Of a stretch of 64,000 nucleotides of DNA, positions 18,657 to 27,585 are shown one piece after another. Source of the DNA: Spongiactinospora sp. TRM90649 (GTDB lineage Bacteria > Actinomycetota > Actinomycetes > Streptosporangiales > Streptosporangiaceae). Below the pieces are notes generated by a model. It worked only from the letters and a program-made list of their open reading frames with translations. It ran no database searches and was not told the DNA's origin. The stretch is from positions 186,001 through 250,000 of the forward strand of contig NZ_JARLTC010000008.1 of NCBI RefSeq assembly GCF_029382225.1, given 5' to 3'. A program made the position numbers and the translations under genes. Each line of letters begins with the position of its first letter. Position 1 is the first letter of the stretch.

Positions 18657-20237
18657 CTATTCGACGCCGACCAGCAGGGGGTATCCGCCCTGACCTCCTT
18701 CGATGACCACGACCTCCACATCGGGGCGAATCTCCCCGAGATGGTCGCGCACGGCGGTCACCAGCGGTGCGCCGTCCTCGCCCGCGACCAGGGTCACCAG
18801 CTCGCTGCCCGAGGACAGCATCCGGCGGGTCACCTCCACGGCGGTCGGCGCGAGCGCGGTCCCGATCACGGCGACGTCGCCGTCCACCACCCCGAGGACG
18901 TCGCCGGGACGGCAGACGCCCGCGCTGGTCACGGCCTCCCTGTCGGCCACCCAGACGTGGCCGTGCCTGGTATGCCCGGCGGCGTCGGCCATGGCCACCA
19001 CGTCGTCGTCGAAGCGCCGCAGCGGGTCGTGGACGGCGAGGGCCGCCAGCCCCTGCACCGACGCCTTCGTGGGCAGCACGCCGACCGTCACGCCCCGCTC
19101 CCTGGCCTCGACGGCGGCGGCGGAGGCCACCTCGCGCACGGCGACGTCGTTGGGCAGCACCACCACCTCGGACCCGGCCCTCGCGATGGCCTCCCGCAGC
19201 GCCGGGAGCGACACGCCGCCGCCCGGTTCCCTCCTGACCACGACGGCCCCGGCCTGCTCGAACAGCGCCGCCAGGCCGTCGCCCGCCGCCACCGCGACCA
19301 CGCCCCGCCCCGCCGTGCCCTCCCGCGCGTGCCGCTGGGGGCCTCCGTCCGCGCCCAGCCACGTCACCTTGATCCGGTAGGGCCGGCCCGCCGCCATGCC
19401 CGCCTCGATCGCCGCTCCGGCGTCGTCCACGTGGACGTGCACGTTCCACAGTCCCTCGCCGCCCACGATCACCAGCGAGTCGCCCAGCGCGTCCAGCCGG
19501 TCCTTCAGCGCGGGCACGGCGGCGTGGTCGGCGGGGTCCACGTCGAGCAGGTACATCACCTCGTAGCCGCGACCCTCGGCGTCCTCGGCCGGTACGGCCG
19601 GCAGAGAGCGCCTGGGTATGTCCACCCGCTCGGTGTAGACGTCGGTCACCACCGCCGCCAGGCTGTCCAGGATCACCGCGAGTCCCGCGCCACCCGCGTC
19701 CACGACGCCGTTGCGCGCCAGGACGCCGAGCTGGTCCGGGGTGCGGCGGACGGCGCTCGCGGCCCTTTCCGCCACCGACCTGGCGACCTCCGCCAGGTTT
19801 CCCCCGCCGCCCGGCGACGCGGCGGCGGCGAGCACGGTCAGCACCGTGCCCTCCACCGGATGGGCCACGGCGTCTCGGGCCAGCTCGGCGGCCCTGGCCA
19901 GGGCCCGGCGCAGGTCCGCTCCGTCTCCCTCGGCGGCCCGCAGGATCTCGGCCAGCCCGCGCAGCGCCTGGCTGACGATCACGCCGGAGTTGCCGCGCGC
20001 GCCCACCAGCGCGCCCCTGGAAAGGGCCGCCCAGACGCTCTCGGCGCTCGCGTCTCCCGGCAGGACCTCGACCGCCTCGGCGGCCGACAGCATGGTCAAA
20101 TGCAGGTTGGTGCCGGTGTCGCCGTCGGGCACCGGGAAGACGTTGAGCGAGTCGATCTCGGACCTGGCGCGTCCCAGCGCGTCGGCGGAGAGCCGGACCC
20201 ACCTGCGCACCGCCGGAGGGTCGAGAACCTTGAGCAT
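18657..20237 (-). CDS. DAK2-domain protein, FakA/YloV-like
   Basis: 526 residues. The N-terminal DhaL domain has FPVPDGDTGTNLHLT (nucleotide/metal binding) and GALVGARGNSGVIVSQ. The C-terminal half matches the DAK2-phosphatase-like domain of FakA/YloV (VLPNDVAVREVA, LPTKASVQGLAAL). In Firmicutes such proteins phosphorylate fatty acids held by FakB. The substrate in actinomycetes is not certain, and no FakB-like gene is in view. The gene lies between rpmB (divergent) and recG, its usual neighbour. Confidence 0.85.
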   Translation of the reverse strand: MLKVLDPPAVRRWVRLSADALGRARSEIDSLNVFPVPDGDTGTNLHLTMLSAAEAVEVLPGDASAESVWAALSRGALVGARGNSGVIVSQALRGLAEILRAAEGDGADLRRALARAAELARDAVAHPVEGTVLTVLAAAASPGGGGNLAEVARSVAERAASAVRRTPDQLGVLARNGVVDAGGAGLAVILDSLAAVVTDVYTERVDIPRRSLPAVPAEDAEGRGYEVMYLLDVDPADHAAVPALKDRLDALGDSLVIVGGEGLWNVHVHVDDAGAAIEAGMAAGRPYRIKVTWLGADGGPQRHAREGTAGRGVVAVAAGDGLAALFEQAGAVVVRREPGGGVSLPALREAIARAGSEVVVLPNDVAVREVASAAAVEARERGVTVGVLPTKASVQGLAALAVHDPLRRFDDDVVAMADAAGHTRHGHVWVADREAVTSAGVCRPGDVLGVVDGDVAVIGTALAPTAVEVTRRMLSSGSELVTLVAGEDGAPLVTAVRDHLGEIRPDVEVVVIEGGQGGYPLLVGVE

Positions 20238-20436
20238 GTTGGCGTGTCCTCCGTCGCCGATACGCTACGGTTGCCGGGAGAGTATCCCTGTTGCGTGGTT
20301 CCCCGAAGCCGTTCGCGTTGGCGGGCACCCGTGAACATCGGATACCCTTGTCAGGCTGGCCGGTCGTCCCGGCACGCCCGCGGCTCGCCCCACAGGCGGC
20401 GGCACGGGCCTATCGACTGATCTAAGGAGCGATACC

Positions 20437-20622
20437 GTGGCTTCCGTCTGCGACGTATGCGGCAAGGGGCCGAGGTTCGGCAACAACATCTCGCACTCGC
20501 ACCGCCGTACCCGCCGCCGCTGGAACCCGAACATTCAGACCGTGCGCGCCAAGATCGGGAGCACCCCGAAGCGCCTCAACGTCTGCACCTCGTGCATCAA
20601 GGCCGGCAAGGTCACCCGCTAG
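20437..20622 (+). CDS. rpmB: 50S ribosomal protein L28
   Basis: 61 residues from GTG with AAGGAG upstream. It reads MASVCDVCGKGPRFGNNISH with two CxxC pairs (CDVC, CTSC), the zinc form of L28. It is divergent from the DAK2 gene and followed by its own hairpin. Confidence 0.96.
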   Translation: MASVCDVCGKGPRFGNNISHSHRRTRRRWNPNIQTVRAKIGSTPKRLNVCTSCIKAGKVTR

Positions 20623-20645
20623 CCCGCACGAGCTCCACAGCACCG

Positions 20646-20672
20646 CCCGGCGTCCGCTTCGCGAGCGCCGGG
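20646..20672 (+). terminator. rpmB terminator hairpin
   Basis: CCCGGCG (20646-20652) pairs with CGCCGGG (20666-20672), 24 nt after the rpmB stop. Confidence 0.55.
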
Positions 20673-20700
20673 TTCGTCATGTCCGGGGCCGTTCCCGCCC

Positions 20701-20771
20701 GTCTACCGCGCATGCGGTAGACGCCTACCGCGCGCGGAGGATTCCCGGGGATGATCCGCCCGGATTAGGGT
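20701..20771 (+). promoter_or_regulatory. Inverted-repeat operator and promoter of the two-component operon
   Basis: A perfect repeat GTCTACCGC-GCAT-GCGGTAGAC occupies 20701-20722, with a second half-site (CTACCGC) starting near 20725. A TAGGGT hexamer at 20766-20771 is 7 nt before the ATG at 20779, so transcription probably starts at or near the start codon. The same TACCGC-N4-GCGGTA core occurs before the MMPL gene at a matching distance. Confidence 0.6.
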
Positions 20772-20778
20772 GCTGGAG

Positions 20779-21993
20779 ATGAACAGGTACGCCCTGGTCG
20801 TGGTGATCGGCGCACTCGTCATCAGCACGTCCGTGCTCGCGTACGGCAACCAGCCGGACGCCCGCCCGCTCGATCCGATCGGCTGGGCGCTGCTCGCGGC
20901 GACGGCGCTGGGGCTGCTCTGGCGGCGCGAGCGCGCCGAGATCGGCATGGTGGTCTGCTGCGCGGCCGCCGCCGCCTATTTCGCGCTGGGCTACGCCTAC
21001 GCGTTCTGGCCCGCCCCCGCGCTCATCATGATCTTCACCGTCATCTCGGCGGGCCGCAGGCGCTGGGGCTGGCCGGGCGCCGCGTTCCTGGTCGGGGTCC
21101 CGGCCCTGGCCGTGCTGGCGGCGCACCCGGGCGACGACTTCGGCGGCAGCGTGGAGAACGTGGTCGCGCTGCTCATCTGGGGGCTGATGGTCGTCGTGGT
21201 CGTGCAGCTCGCCGAGGTGTCCAGCGCGCGCCGGGCCTACACCGCCGAGGTCGAACGGCGAGCGGGCGAGGCAGAGCGCACCCGTGAGGAGGCCGCGCTT
21301 CGGCGGGCCCAGGAGGAGCGGCTGAAGGTGGCCAGGGAACTGCACGACGTCACCTCGCACACGGTGTCCCTGATCGCGCTGCACGCCGCCGTCGCGGCCG
21401 AGGCCCTGGAACGCGCGGGCGGGCCCGAGGAGGCGCGGGCGGCGCTGACGGTCATCCGCACGGCCAGCCGCGAGGCCCTGACGGAGATGAAGGACATCCT
21501 GAGCATCCTGCGCACCGACGGCGGCGGGCCGGAGGGCGAGGAGGCGGCCCGCCGTCCCGTGCCCGGCACCGGCAGGCTGCCCGACCTGGTCGCCGGGGCC
21601 GGGCTGCCGGTGGAGCTCTCCGTGACGGGCGCCGCCCGGCCGCTGCCCGCCGCGATCGACCTGACGGTCTACCGGGTGATCCAGGAGGCGCTGACCAACA
21701 CGATCCGGCACGCGGGCGCGAACCGGGCGTGGGTGGCCCTGCGCTTCGAGACGGACGGCCTGGTGGTCCAGATCGACGACGACGGCAGGGGCGAACGGCG
21801 CGGGCTCCTCCCCCGCCTGGTCGGCGGCGACGGACGGCCCGGCGGCGGCACCGGCGGGCACGGGCTCGCCGGCATGGCCGAACGGGTGGCCGCCGTGGGC
21901 GGCAGACTCAGCACCGGCGACGGCACGCGCGGCGGCTTCGGGGTGGCCGCCTGGCTGCCGCTGGCCCCCGCCTCCCCGGAGCCGACGCCATGA
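20779..21993 (+). CDS. Two-component sensor histidine kinase, NarL/DesK type
   Basis: 404 residues. Several N-terminal hydrophobic segments (to about residue 150) form a membrane sensor. Then come the HisKA_3 dimerisation helix with phosphoacceptor His in RELHDVTSHTV and an HATPase with QEALTNTIRHA (N-box), DDDGRG (G1) and GGHGLAGMAERV (G2). It should phosphorylate the LuxR-type regulator encoded next, with ATGA overlap. ATG 20779 is preferred over GTG 20770 because a -10-like hexamer ends 7 nt before it. The stimulus is unknown. Confidence 0.88.
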   Translation: MNRYALVVVIGALVISTSVLAYGNQPDARPLDPIGWALLAATALGLLWRRERAEIGMVVCCAAAAAYFALGYAYAFWPAPALIMIFTVISAGRRRWGWPGAAFLVGVPALAVLAAHPGDDFGGSVENVVALLIWGLMVVVVVQLAEVSSARRAYTAEVERRAGEAERTREEAALRRAQEERLKVARELHDVTSHTVSLIALHAAVAAEALERAGGPEEARAALTVIRTASREALTEMKDILSILRTDGGGPEGEEAARRPVPGTGRLPDLVAGAGLPVELSVTGAARPLPAAIDLTVYRVIQEALTNTIRHAGANRAWVALRFETDGLVVQIDDDGRGERRGLLPRLVGGDGRPGGGTGGHGLAGMAERVAAVGGRLSTGDGTRGGFGVAAWLPLAPASPEPTP

Positions 21994-22640
21994 TCACCGT
22001 CCTGCTGGCCGACGACCAGCCGCTGGTGCGGGCGGGCCTGCGGGCGCTGCTCGACACCGAGGACGACCTGACCGTGGTCGGCGAGGCCGCCGACGGGCGC
22101 GAGGCGCTGCGCCTGGCCGGTGAGTTGCGGCCAGACGTGGTGCTGATGGACATCCGCATGCCGGAGCTGGACGGCCTGGAGGCCACCCGGCGGCTGGCGG
22201 GCACGGCCACGCGGGTGGTCGTGGTCACCACGTTCGACCTCGACGAGTACGTCTACGAGGCGCTGCGGGCCGGGGCGAGCGGCTTCCTGGTCAAGGACGC
22301 GGAACCGGCGGAGCTGCGCCATGCCGTACGCGTGGCGGCCAGGGGCGACGCGCTGCTGTCCCCTGGCGTCACCCGGCGGCTCATCGAGGAGTTCGCGGCC
22401 AGGCCGTCCGCGCCGCCGGGCACCGACCGGCTGAGGCCGCTGACCGGCCGCGAGCGGGAGGTGCTGGCCATGGTCTCCGAGGGGCTGAGCAACGCGCAGA
22501 TCGGCGAGCGCCTGCACATGAGCCCGGCCACGGTGAAGACGCACGTCAACCGGATGATGGCCAAGCTCGCCGTGCACGACAGGGCGCAGCTCGTGGTGAT
22601 CGGATACGAGAGCGGCCTGGTGCGGCCGGGCTGGCTCTGA
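21990..22640 (+). CDS. LuxR/NarL-family response regulator
   Basis: 216 residues. The receiver domain has DDQ at residues 8-10, phosphoacceptor Asp54 (VLMDIRMPE) and Lys in FLVKDAE. The C-terminal LuxR HTH reads LTGREREVLAMVSEGLSNAQIGERL ahead of ATVKTHVNRMMAKL. The start overlaps the kinase stop. It is the likely ligand of the repeated TACCGC-N4-GCGGTA sites before this operon and before the MMPL gene. Confidence 0.9.
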   Translation: MITVLLADDQPLVRAGLRALLDTEDDLTVVGEAADGREALRLAGELRPDVVLMDIRMPELDGLEATRRLAGTATRVVVVTTFDLDEYVYEALRAGASGFLVKDAEPAELRHAVRVAARGDALLSPGVTRRLIEEFAARPSAPPGTDRLRPLTGREREVLAMVSEGLSNAQIGERLHMSPATVKTHVNRMMAKLAVHDRAQLVVIGYESGLVRPGWL

Positions 22641-22651
22641 ACGCCCTGCCG

Positions 22652-22719
22652 TACCGCGCTCGCGGTAGCGGGTGGACCGCGCCGGGTGGACGCCCCGGAC
22701 GGGTCCCGGTTCCTAGCGT
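22652..22719 (+). promoter_or_regulatory. Second copy of the operator, and promoter of the MMPL gene
   Basis: TACCGC-GCTC-GCGGTA lies at 22652-22667, a TAGCGT hexamer at 22714-22719, and the ATG at 22728. Operator core, spacer length and leaderless arrangement mirror those at 20701-20779. Confidence 0.6.
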
Positions 22720-22727
22720 CATCGGCC

Positions 22728-24800
22728 ATGAGATTCATGAACGCGCTCGCGTGGTTCTGTGTGCGTCACCGCTGGGTCGTTGCGCTCGCGTGGCCTGCTC
22801 TGGCCGCCGGTCTGATCGCCGGGGCGGCGGTCGCGGCGGGGCCGTCCGACGACGACTTCAGCATGCCCGGCTCGGAGACCCAGCAGGCCGCCGACCTGAT
22901 CGGGGATCGCGGGGACGAACCCGTCGGCTCCCTGGTCCTCACCGCCCCCGGGGGGATGCGCGCCCCCGACGTGAGACGGGCGGTCACCGACCTCGTCGCC
23001 CGCGTGGACGCGGTGCCCGGCGTGACCGTGCGGTCCCGTGAGGAGCGGATCTCCGCGGACGGCACGGTCACCCTCGTCCCGCTGGAGTACGAGGGGACCG
23101 GCGTGGTCGCCCCCCTCAAAAACCTGCGCGACTCCTACCGCCCCCCGCCCGGGGCCCCCGCGCTGACGGTCGAGCTGTCCGGCGACGACTTCGCCAGTGT
23201 CACGCCCGGCGGGCTGACCGAGGGCATCGGCCTGCTGGCCGCCGCGGTGATCCTGCTGCTGGCCTTCAGGTCGCTGATCGCGATGGCGCTGCCGCTGCTG
23301 GTCGGGATCGTCGGCGTGGTCTGCGGGGTGTCGCTGCTCGCCCTGCTGCAGAACTTCGCCGCCGTGCCGAGCTTCGCGGTGTTCCTCACGATCATGCTGG
23401 GCCTGGGCGTCGGCATCGACTACGCGCTGCTCATCGTGACCCGCTTCCGCACGGCCCTGGCCGCCGGTACGCCCGTGCCCGAGGCAGTGGTGACCGCGAT
23501 GAACACGGCGGGCCGCTCGGTGCTGTTCGCCGGGTTCACCGTGATCTTGACCGGTTCGGGCATCCTCTTCCTCGGCCCCGAGCTGGGCGGCGGGATGGCC
23601 CTCGCCGCGGGCTCCGGCGTGCTGATGGTGATGCTCGCCGCGCTCACCCTGCTGCCCGCGCTGCTGAGCCGGATCGGCACGCGGATCGACCGGTTCGGCC
23701 TGCCGCGCCGCCGCGCCGAGCGGGACCGGCCCGAACGGCGGCTCTCCTACCGGTGGAGCCGGGTCATCCAGCGCCGCCCGCTGCCCGCCCTGGTGGTCTC
23801 CGCGCTGCTGCTCGGCGTGCTCGCGCTGCCCGCCGCCGACCTGCGCTTCGGCTGGTCCGACGCCTCCGACCGGGCGGTGAGCGACACCACGCGCCGCGCG
23901 CACGACCTGCTCTCGCGGGGGTTCGGGCCGGGCGCGGAGGCGCCGGTCCTGCTGGCCTCGCGTGAGCCGATCGGCCCGGCGGTACGGCAGGCCGCCGCCA
24001 TGGACGGCGTCGCCGAGGCCATCGAGCTGAACGCCACGACCGGCATGGTGATCCCCGCGACGGCCGCGCAGGACGAGCGCACCACCGAGCTGGTCCACCG
24101 GCTGCGCGACGAACTACCGGCTCCGGTGCTGGTGACCGGCTGGGTAGCGGCCGGCGTCGACTACGCCGAGCATTCCCTCGACCGGCTGCCGTTGACGGTC
24201 GGGGCCGTGCTGCTCGCGTCGTTCCTGCTGCTCATTCCGCTGTTTCGCAGCCTGGTCCTGCCACTCAAGGCCATTGTGGTCAACCTGCTGTCGGTCGCGG
24301 CCTCCTACGGCCTGGTCGTCGCGGTCTTCCAGTGGGACGTGCTCGGCACCGGGGTGAGCGGCCCGATCGACGCCTGGGTGCCGATGATGCTGTTCGTGGT
24401 GACCTACGGCCTGTCCATGGACTACGAGGTGTTCCTGTTGTCCCGGATCCGCGAGGAGTACGCCTCAGGGCGCGCCAACGCCGACGCCGTCGCGGAGGGC
24501 CTGGCGGCGAGCGCCCGGGTGATCACCGCCGCCGCCGCGATCATGTTCTGCGTCTTCGCCGCGTTCGCCGCCTTCGACGACCGCGCGCTGCGCACCATGG
24601 GCGCGGGCCTGGCCGCGGCGGTGCTCATCGACGCCACGGTGGTCCGCCTGGTCCTGGTGCCGGCGGCGATGGAACTGCTCGGCGACCTCAACTGGTGGTT
24701 CCCGGGCCGTCGATCCCGGGTCCCTTCCCATGTCGCGGCGAGCGCGGTCACTTCACCTGACAGGTCGCTCCCGTCGCCTGGCAGGAGGCCGGGAGCTTGA
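22728..24800 (+). CDS. MMPL-family (RND) membrane exporter
   Basis: 690 residues, the short actinobacterial MMPL form. There is one N-terminal membrane segment, an extracytoplasmic loop (about 50-170), five segments ending near 330, a second loop, and five more segments. Typical proton-relay motifs are GLGVGIDYALLIVTRFR in the first half and YGLSMDYEVFLLSRIREEY in the second. Such proteins export lipids or drugs. The operator shared with the upstream two-component operon implies it is that system's target. The last 53 bp overlap the convergent CBM2-like gene. Confidence 0.9.
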   Translation: MRFMNALAWFCVRHRWVVALAWPALAAGLIAGAAVAAGPSDDDFSMPGSETQQAADLIGDRGDEPVGSLVLTAPGGMRAPDVRRAVTDLVARVDAVPGVTVRSREERISADGTVTLVPLEYEGTGVVAPLKNLRDSYRPPPGAPALTVELSGDDFASVTPGGLTEGIGLLAAAVILLLAFRSLIAMALPLLVGIVGVVCGVSLLALLQNFAAVPSFAVFLTIMLGLGVGIDYALLIVTRFRTALAAGTPVPEAVVTAMNTAGRSVLFAGFTVILTGSGILFLGPELGGGMALAAGSGVLMVMLAALTLLPALLSRIGTRIDRFGLPRRRAERDRPERRLSYRWSRVIQRRPLPALVVSALLLGVLALPAADLRFGWSDASDRAVSDTTRRAHDLLSRGFGPGAEAPVLLASREPIGPAVRQAAAMDGVAEAIELNATTGMVIPATAAQDERTTELVHRLRDELPAPVLVTGWVAAGVDYAEHSLDRLPLTVGAVLLASFLLLIPLFRSLVLPLKAIVVNLLSVAASYGLVVAVFQWDVLGTGVSGPIDAWVPMMLFVVTYGLSMDYEVFLLSRIREEYASGRANADAVAEGLAASARVITAAAAIMFCVFAAFAAFDDRALRTMGAGLAAAVLIDATVVRLVLVPAAMELLGDLNWWFPGRRSRVPSHVAASAVTSPDRSLPSPGRRPGA

Positions 24801-26181
24801 TCTTGCCGAGGGCGCTGAAGCCCAGCTCGATCTGGGCTCCGGGGGCGAGCCGTCCGGGGTAGCGGATGACCAGGCTGCCGCCGGTCTGCTCCCAGGAGGC
24901 GCCCTCGACCCCGGTCACCTTGCCGTTCACCGGCAGGGTGAGCGTGACCCCGGCCAGCTCACCGGCCGAGCCGTTCACGATCGAGACGCCCGCGGAGTAT
25001 CCGGCGATCCGCTGCTTGAGCAGGTCCACCTCGACCTCCAGCAGGTTGTCCACGGAGTTCTCGTCCGGCGGGGCGGTGGGCACGAGGGTGGGCCGCTCGG
25101 TCGGCGGTGCCGTACGGCGCTGGTCCTCGCGGAACTGCGGTTCGTCGGTGGGCTTGGGGGTCGTCTTGACGTCCGGCGGCGGAGTGTCCTGGTCGTCGAG
25201 ACGGTCCCTCGGCGGCTTGGTCTTCCTCGGACGCGGCTCCTCCGTGACGCGCGGAGCCTGGGTACGGCGCGGCGCGGCCGTCGGCGTGACGGTGGGAGTG
25301 GCCCGGTCCCTCTTCTTCTCAGCGGTCGTTTCCGCGGATTCGGTGGGATCCGGCTCCTCCGATTCCGGATCCGCCTCCGTCTCCTGCGGCGGCGCGGCGC
25401 TCCCGGACGGGCTGGGCGCCTCCGCGAGCTTGGTGACCTGCGGACTCTCCGACGCCCGCGTCATGATCTGCACTCCGGCGACCGAGCCGCCGAGCAGGGC
25501 GACCACCGCTGCCACGGAGAGCAGCGCGACCCGTCCCCGCTTCCTGGGCTCGGGAGCGACCCCTTCGCCGTCCCACGACCCCTTGTAGGGCCCTGGAGAG
25601 GGGGTCGTGGAATCGCCCTGCCATCCGGAGCCGAGGAAACCGGTGCGCTGGGCCGCGGTCTCTTCGCCGGGGAACGCGGGTGCTTGATCGTCCTCGCCGC
25701 CCGCGGCGCTCCTGGCCGGGTACACGAGCCGGTCGGTCGGCACCGCGCGCCGGTCCGGCGGATAGGACCCGTCGCCTTCGATGGATTCGGGCGCCGCCGG
25801 TTCATCGTGTCCCATGTGCGGGGCTGGATAAACCGCGGTGTGACCCGTCCCGGTGACGTCGGGCCATCCCTGCGAGGGGAGCGGGTCGGGAGTGGCGGAC
25901 GGCCCCGGGGCCGCCTGGTCGCCGGGACCCCACTGTCCCGTCTGGGTCTCGGCGAGCTCCGGCCACTCGTGGCGGCCCGGCGGTTCGCCGAACGAGTTCT
26001 CGTCGTCGGGCAGCCGCCACTCGGCGGTCCACTCGGCGGCGTCGTCCTGGGGGAGCCTGCGTGGAGACACGGGCTCGTACGGACCGGTCGCCTCTGCCGG
26101 GGGCGTCAGATCGTCTCCCTGCGACCTGCGTTTACCCCGCCTGCGCGAGGGTTCTGATCCTTCTGTGCCGTGGCGGCCCAT
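24748..26181 (-). CDS. Membrane-anchored protein with C-terminal CBM2-like domain
   Basis: About 477 residues. A long disordered cytoplasmic region (residues 1-215, rich in Pro/Glu/Gly) is followed by one membrane segment (GRVALLSVAAVVALLGG) and a Pro/Thr/Lys/Glu-rich wall-spanning linker. The last 100 residues form an exported beta-domain resembling CBM2/cellulose-binding modules (VEVDLLKQRIAGYSAGVSIVNG ... WEQTGGSLVIRYPGRLAPGA). The domain lacks the usual exposed Trp triad, so binding to cellulose or chitin is doubtful. ATG 26181 has AGGAAGG at 7 nt. Function is unknown. The upstream spacer holds TCACAA repeats. Confidence 0.7.
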   Translation of the reverse strand: MGRHGTEGSEPSRRRGKRRSQGDDLTPPAEATGPYEPVSPRRLPQDDAAEWTAEWRLPDDENSFGEPPGRHEWPELAETQTGQWGPGDQAAPGPSATPDPLPSQGWPDVTGTGHTAVYPAPHMGHDEPAAPESIEGDGSYPPDRRAVPTDRLVYPARSAAGGEDDQAPAFPGEETAAQRTGFLGSGWQGDSTTPSPGPYKGSWDGEGVAPEPRKRGRVALLSVAAVVALLGGSVAGVQIMTRASESPQVTKLAEAPSPSGSAAPPQETEADPESEEPDPTESAETTAEKKRDRATPTVTPTAAPRRTQAPRVTEEPRPRKTKPPRDRLDDQDTPPPDVKTTPKPTDEPQFREDQRRTAPPTERPTLVPTAPPDENSVDNLLEVEVDLLKQRIAGYSAGVSIVNGSAGELAGVTLTLPVNGKVTGVEGASWEQTGGSLVIRYPGRLAPGAQIELGFSALGKIKLPASCQATGATCQVK

Positions 26182-26243
26182 CACAGCCCTTCCTGTCGGG
26201 AACCATGGCCGCCCATCTTCATAACATCTTCAGCACTTCTTTG

Positions 26244-26267
26244 TCACAAAGTTCACAATAGTCACAA
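26244..26267. promoter_or_regulatory. Three TCACAA direct repeats at 9-bp spacing
   Basis: TCACAA occurs at 26244, 26253 and 26262, the outer two as GTCACAA, in the spacer between thiL and the CBM2-like gene. The layout recalls the GTnAC direct repeats reported for the response regulator MtrA in actinobacteria. This is resemblance only. Confidence 0.4.
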
Positions 26268-26273
26268 ACATGA

Positions 26274-27278
26274 CTACCCAGCGAAGTGGTCCCATCCGCC
26301 TGAGCCACGATCGCGTCCGTCCACCCGAATCCCCTCGCCTTCGGCGACCACTCCGACGACCATCCAGTGCGGCGGCAGAGCGGTTCCCGCCGGGAACGTC
26401 GCGGCCAGCGCGTGATCGTCACCACCGGTGAGCACCCACTCCAGGGGGTCGGCGTCCAGCGTCTCCCCCGCCTCGCGCAGCGACGCCGGGACGGCGAAGG
26501 CCGAGGCGTCCAGCTCCACGCGCACGCCGCTGGCCGTCGCGACGTGCCCCAGGTCGGACAGCAGGCCGTCGCTCACGTCGAGCATCGCCGTCGCGCCGAG
26601 GGCGGCCGCCTCCGGCCCACGGGAGTACGGCGGCAGCGGACGGCGGTGCGCGTCCACGAGCGGCCCTTCGGCGCTCGCGGTGGCCGCCATGAGCAGGGCC
26701 AGGCCGGCGGCGGCGTGGCCGAGCCGTCCGGTCACCGCGACGACGTCGCCGGGACGCGCCCCCGAGCGGGTGACGGCCGGGCGTCCGCCCAGGTCACCGA
26801 GGGCCGTGATGCCGAGCACCACCGTCTCCGACCGTGCGATGTCGCCACCCGCGACGCTCGCGCCCACCACGGCGCACTCGTCACGCAGGCCGTCACTGAG
26901 CTCGTCCAGCCACGCCAGCTCGGTCTCCGCCGGGAGGCCCAGGCCCACCACCAGGACGGTCGGATTCGCGCCCATGGCGGCGATGTCGGCGAGGTTCTGG
27001 GCGGCCGCCTTGCGCCCGATGTCGTACCCGCTGGACCAATCCCGGCGGAAGTGCCTACCCTCAAGTAACAGATCCGTCGACACGACGACCCGCCCATCCG
27101 GCGCGCTGACCAGCGCGGCATCGTCACCGGGGCCGAGCAGTACGGCCCGGCCTTGTGGCAAACGCCCTGTGATGCGCGCGACGACATTGAATTCGCCGAG
27201 ATCTCCGACTGTGATGACGCACCTCCTACCGCAACACAGGGTACGGTGGCCCTTCGGCGCTGATCCAAGCTGATTCAA
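26274..27278 (-). CDS. thiL: Thiamine-monophosphate kinase
   Basis: AIRS-fold kinase that makes thiamine diphosphate from the monophosphate. Motifs include VGDLGEF near the N-terminus, [31 protein letters not shown] and [14 protein letters not shown]. The only standard in-frame start is TTG at 27278, which gives 334 residues with an odd Cys-rich 21-residue head and no clear ribosome site. A perfect AGGAGG at 27222-27227 instead points to initiation near 27215, exactly where family members begin, but the codon there is ATC. See findings. It is divergent from the RAM-domain gene. Confidence 0.9.
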   Translation of the reverse strand: MNQLGSAPKGHRTLCCGRRCVITVGDLGEFNVVARITGRLPQGRAVLLGPGDDAALVSAPDGRVVVSTDLLLEGRHFRRDWSSGYDIGRKAAAQNLADIAAMGANPTVLVVGLGLPAETELAWLDELSDGLRDECAVVGASVAGGDIARSETVVLGITALGDLGGRPAVTRSGARPGDVVAVTGRLGHAAAGLALLMAATASAEGPLVDAHRRPLPPYSRGPEAAALGATAMLDVSDGLLSDLGHVATASGVRVELDASAFAVPASLREAGETLDADPLEWVLTGGDDHALAATFPAGTALPPHWMVVGVVAEGEGIRVDGRDRGSGGWDHFAG

Positions 27279-27325
27279 GGTGATTAACGCTGGTCCAACC
27301 AGCTCTGCCCGCCCGGGAGGACGTG

Positions 27326-27559
27326 ATGGTGCAGGCGTACATCCTTATCCAGACCGAGGTCGGCAAGGCCGCAGCGGTGGCCGCGGAGATCGCCTCGATC
27401 GCCGGCGTCACCCAGGCCGAAGACGTCACGGGGCCGTACGACGTGATCGTGCGGGCCGAGGCGAACAACGTTGACGAACTGGGCAAGCTCGTGGTCGCCC
27501 AGATCCAGGCGGTCGAGGGCATCACACGCACGCTGACCTGCCCGATCGTCCACATCTAG
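27326..27559 (+). CDS. Stand-alone Lrp/AsnC ligand-binding (RAM) domain protein
   Basis: 77 residues, [16 protein letters not shown] ... [37 protein letters not shown]. This is the AsnC_trans_reg alpha/beta sandwich without the HTH. Such stand-alone RAM proteins form oligomers that may bind amino acids or pair with full Lrp proteins. ATG 27326 follows GGGAGG by 5 nt. Position between thiL and a DUF3515 gene is common in actinomycetes. Confidence 0.88.
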   Translation: MVQAYILIQTEVGKAAAVAAEIASIAGVTQAEDVTGPYDVIVRAEANNVDELGKLVVAQIQAVEGITRTLTCPIVHI

Positions 27560-27585
27560 CGAGAGAACACCACCGGACCCGCACG

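Noticed and set aside
16488-20420. Very long plus-strand open frame antisense to recG and the DAK2 gene
   Set aside because: High GC third positions suppress stop codons on the opposite strand; the translation is His/Gly/Arg-rich and matches no family.
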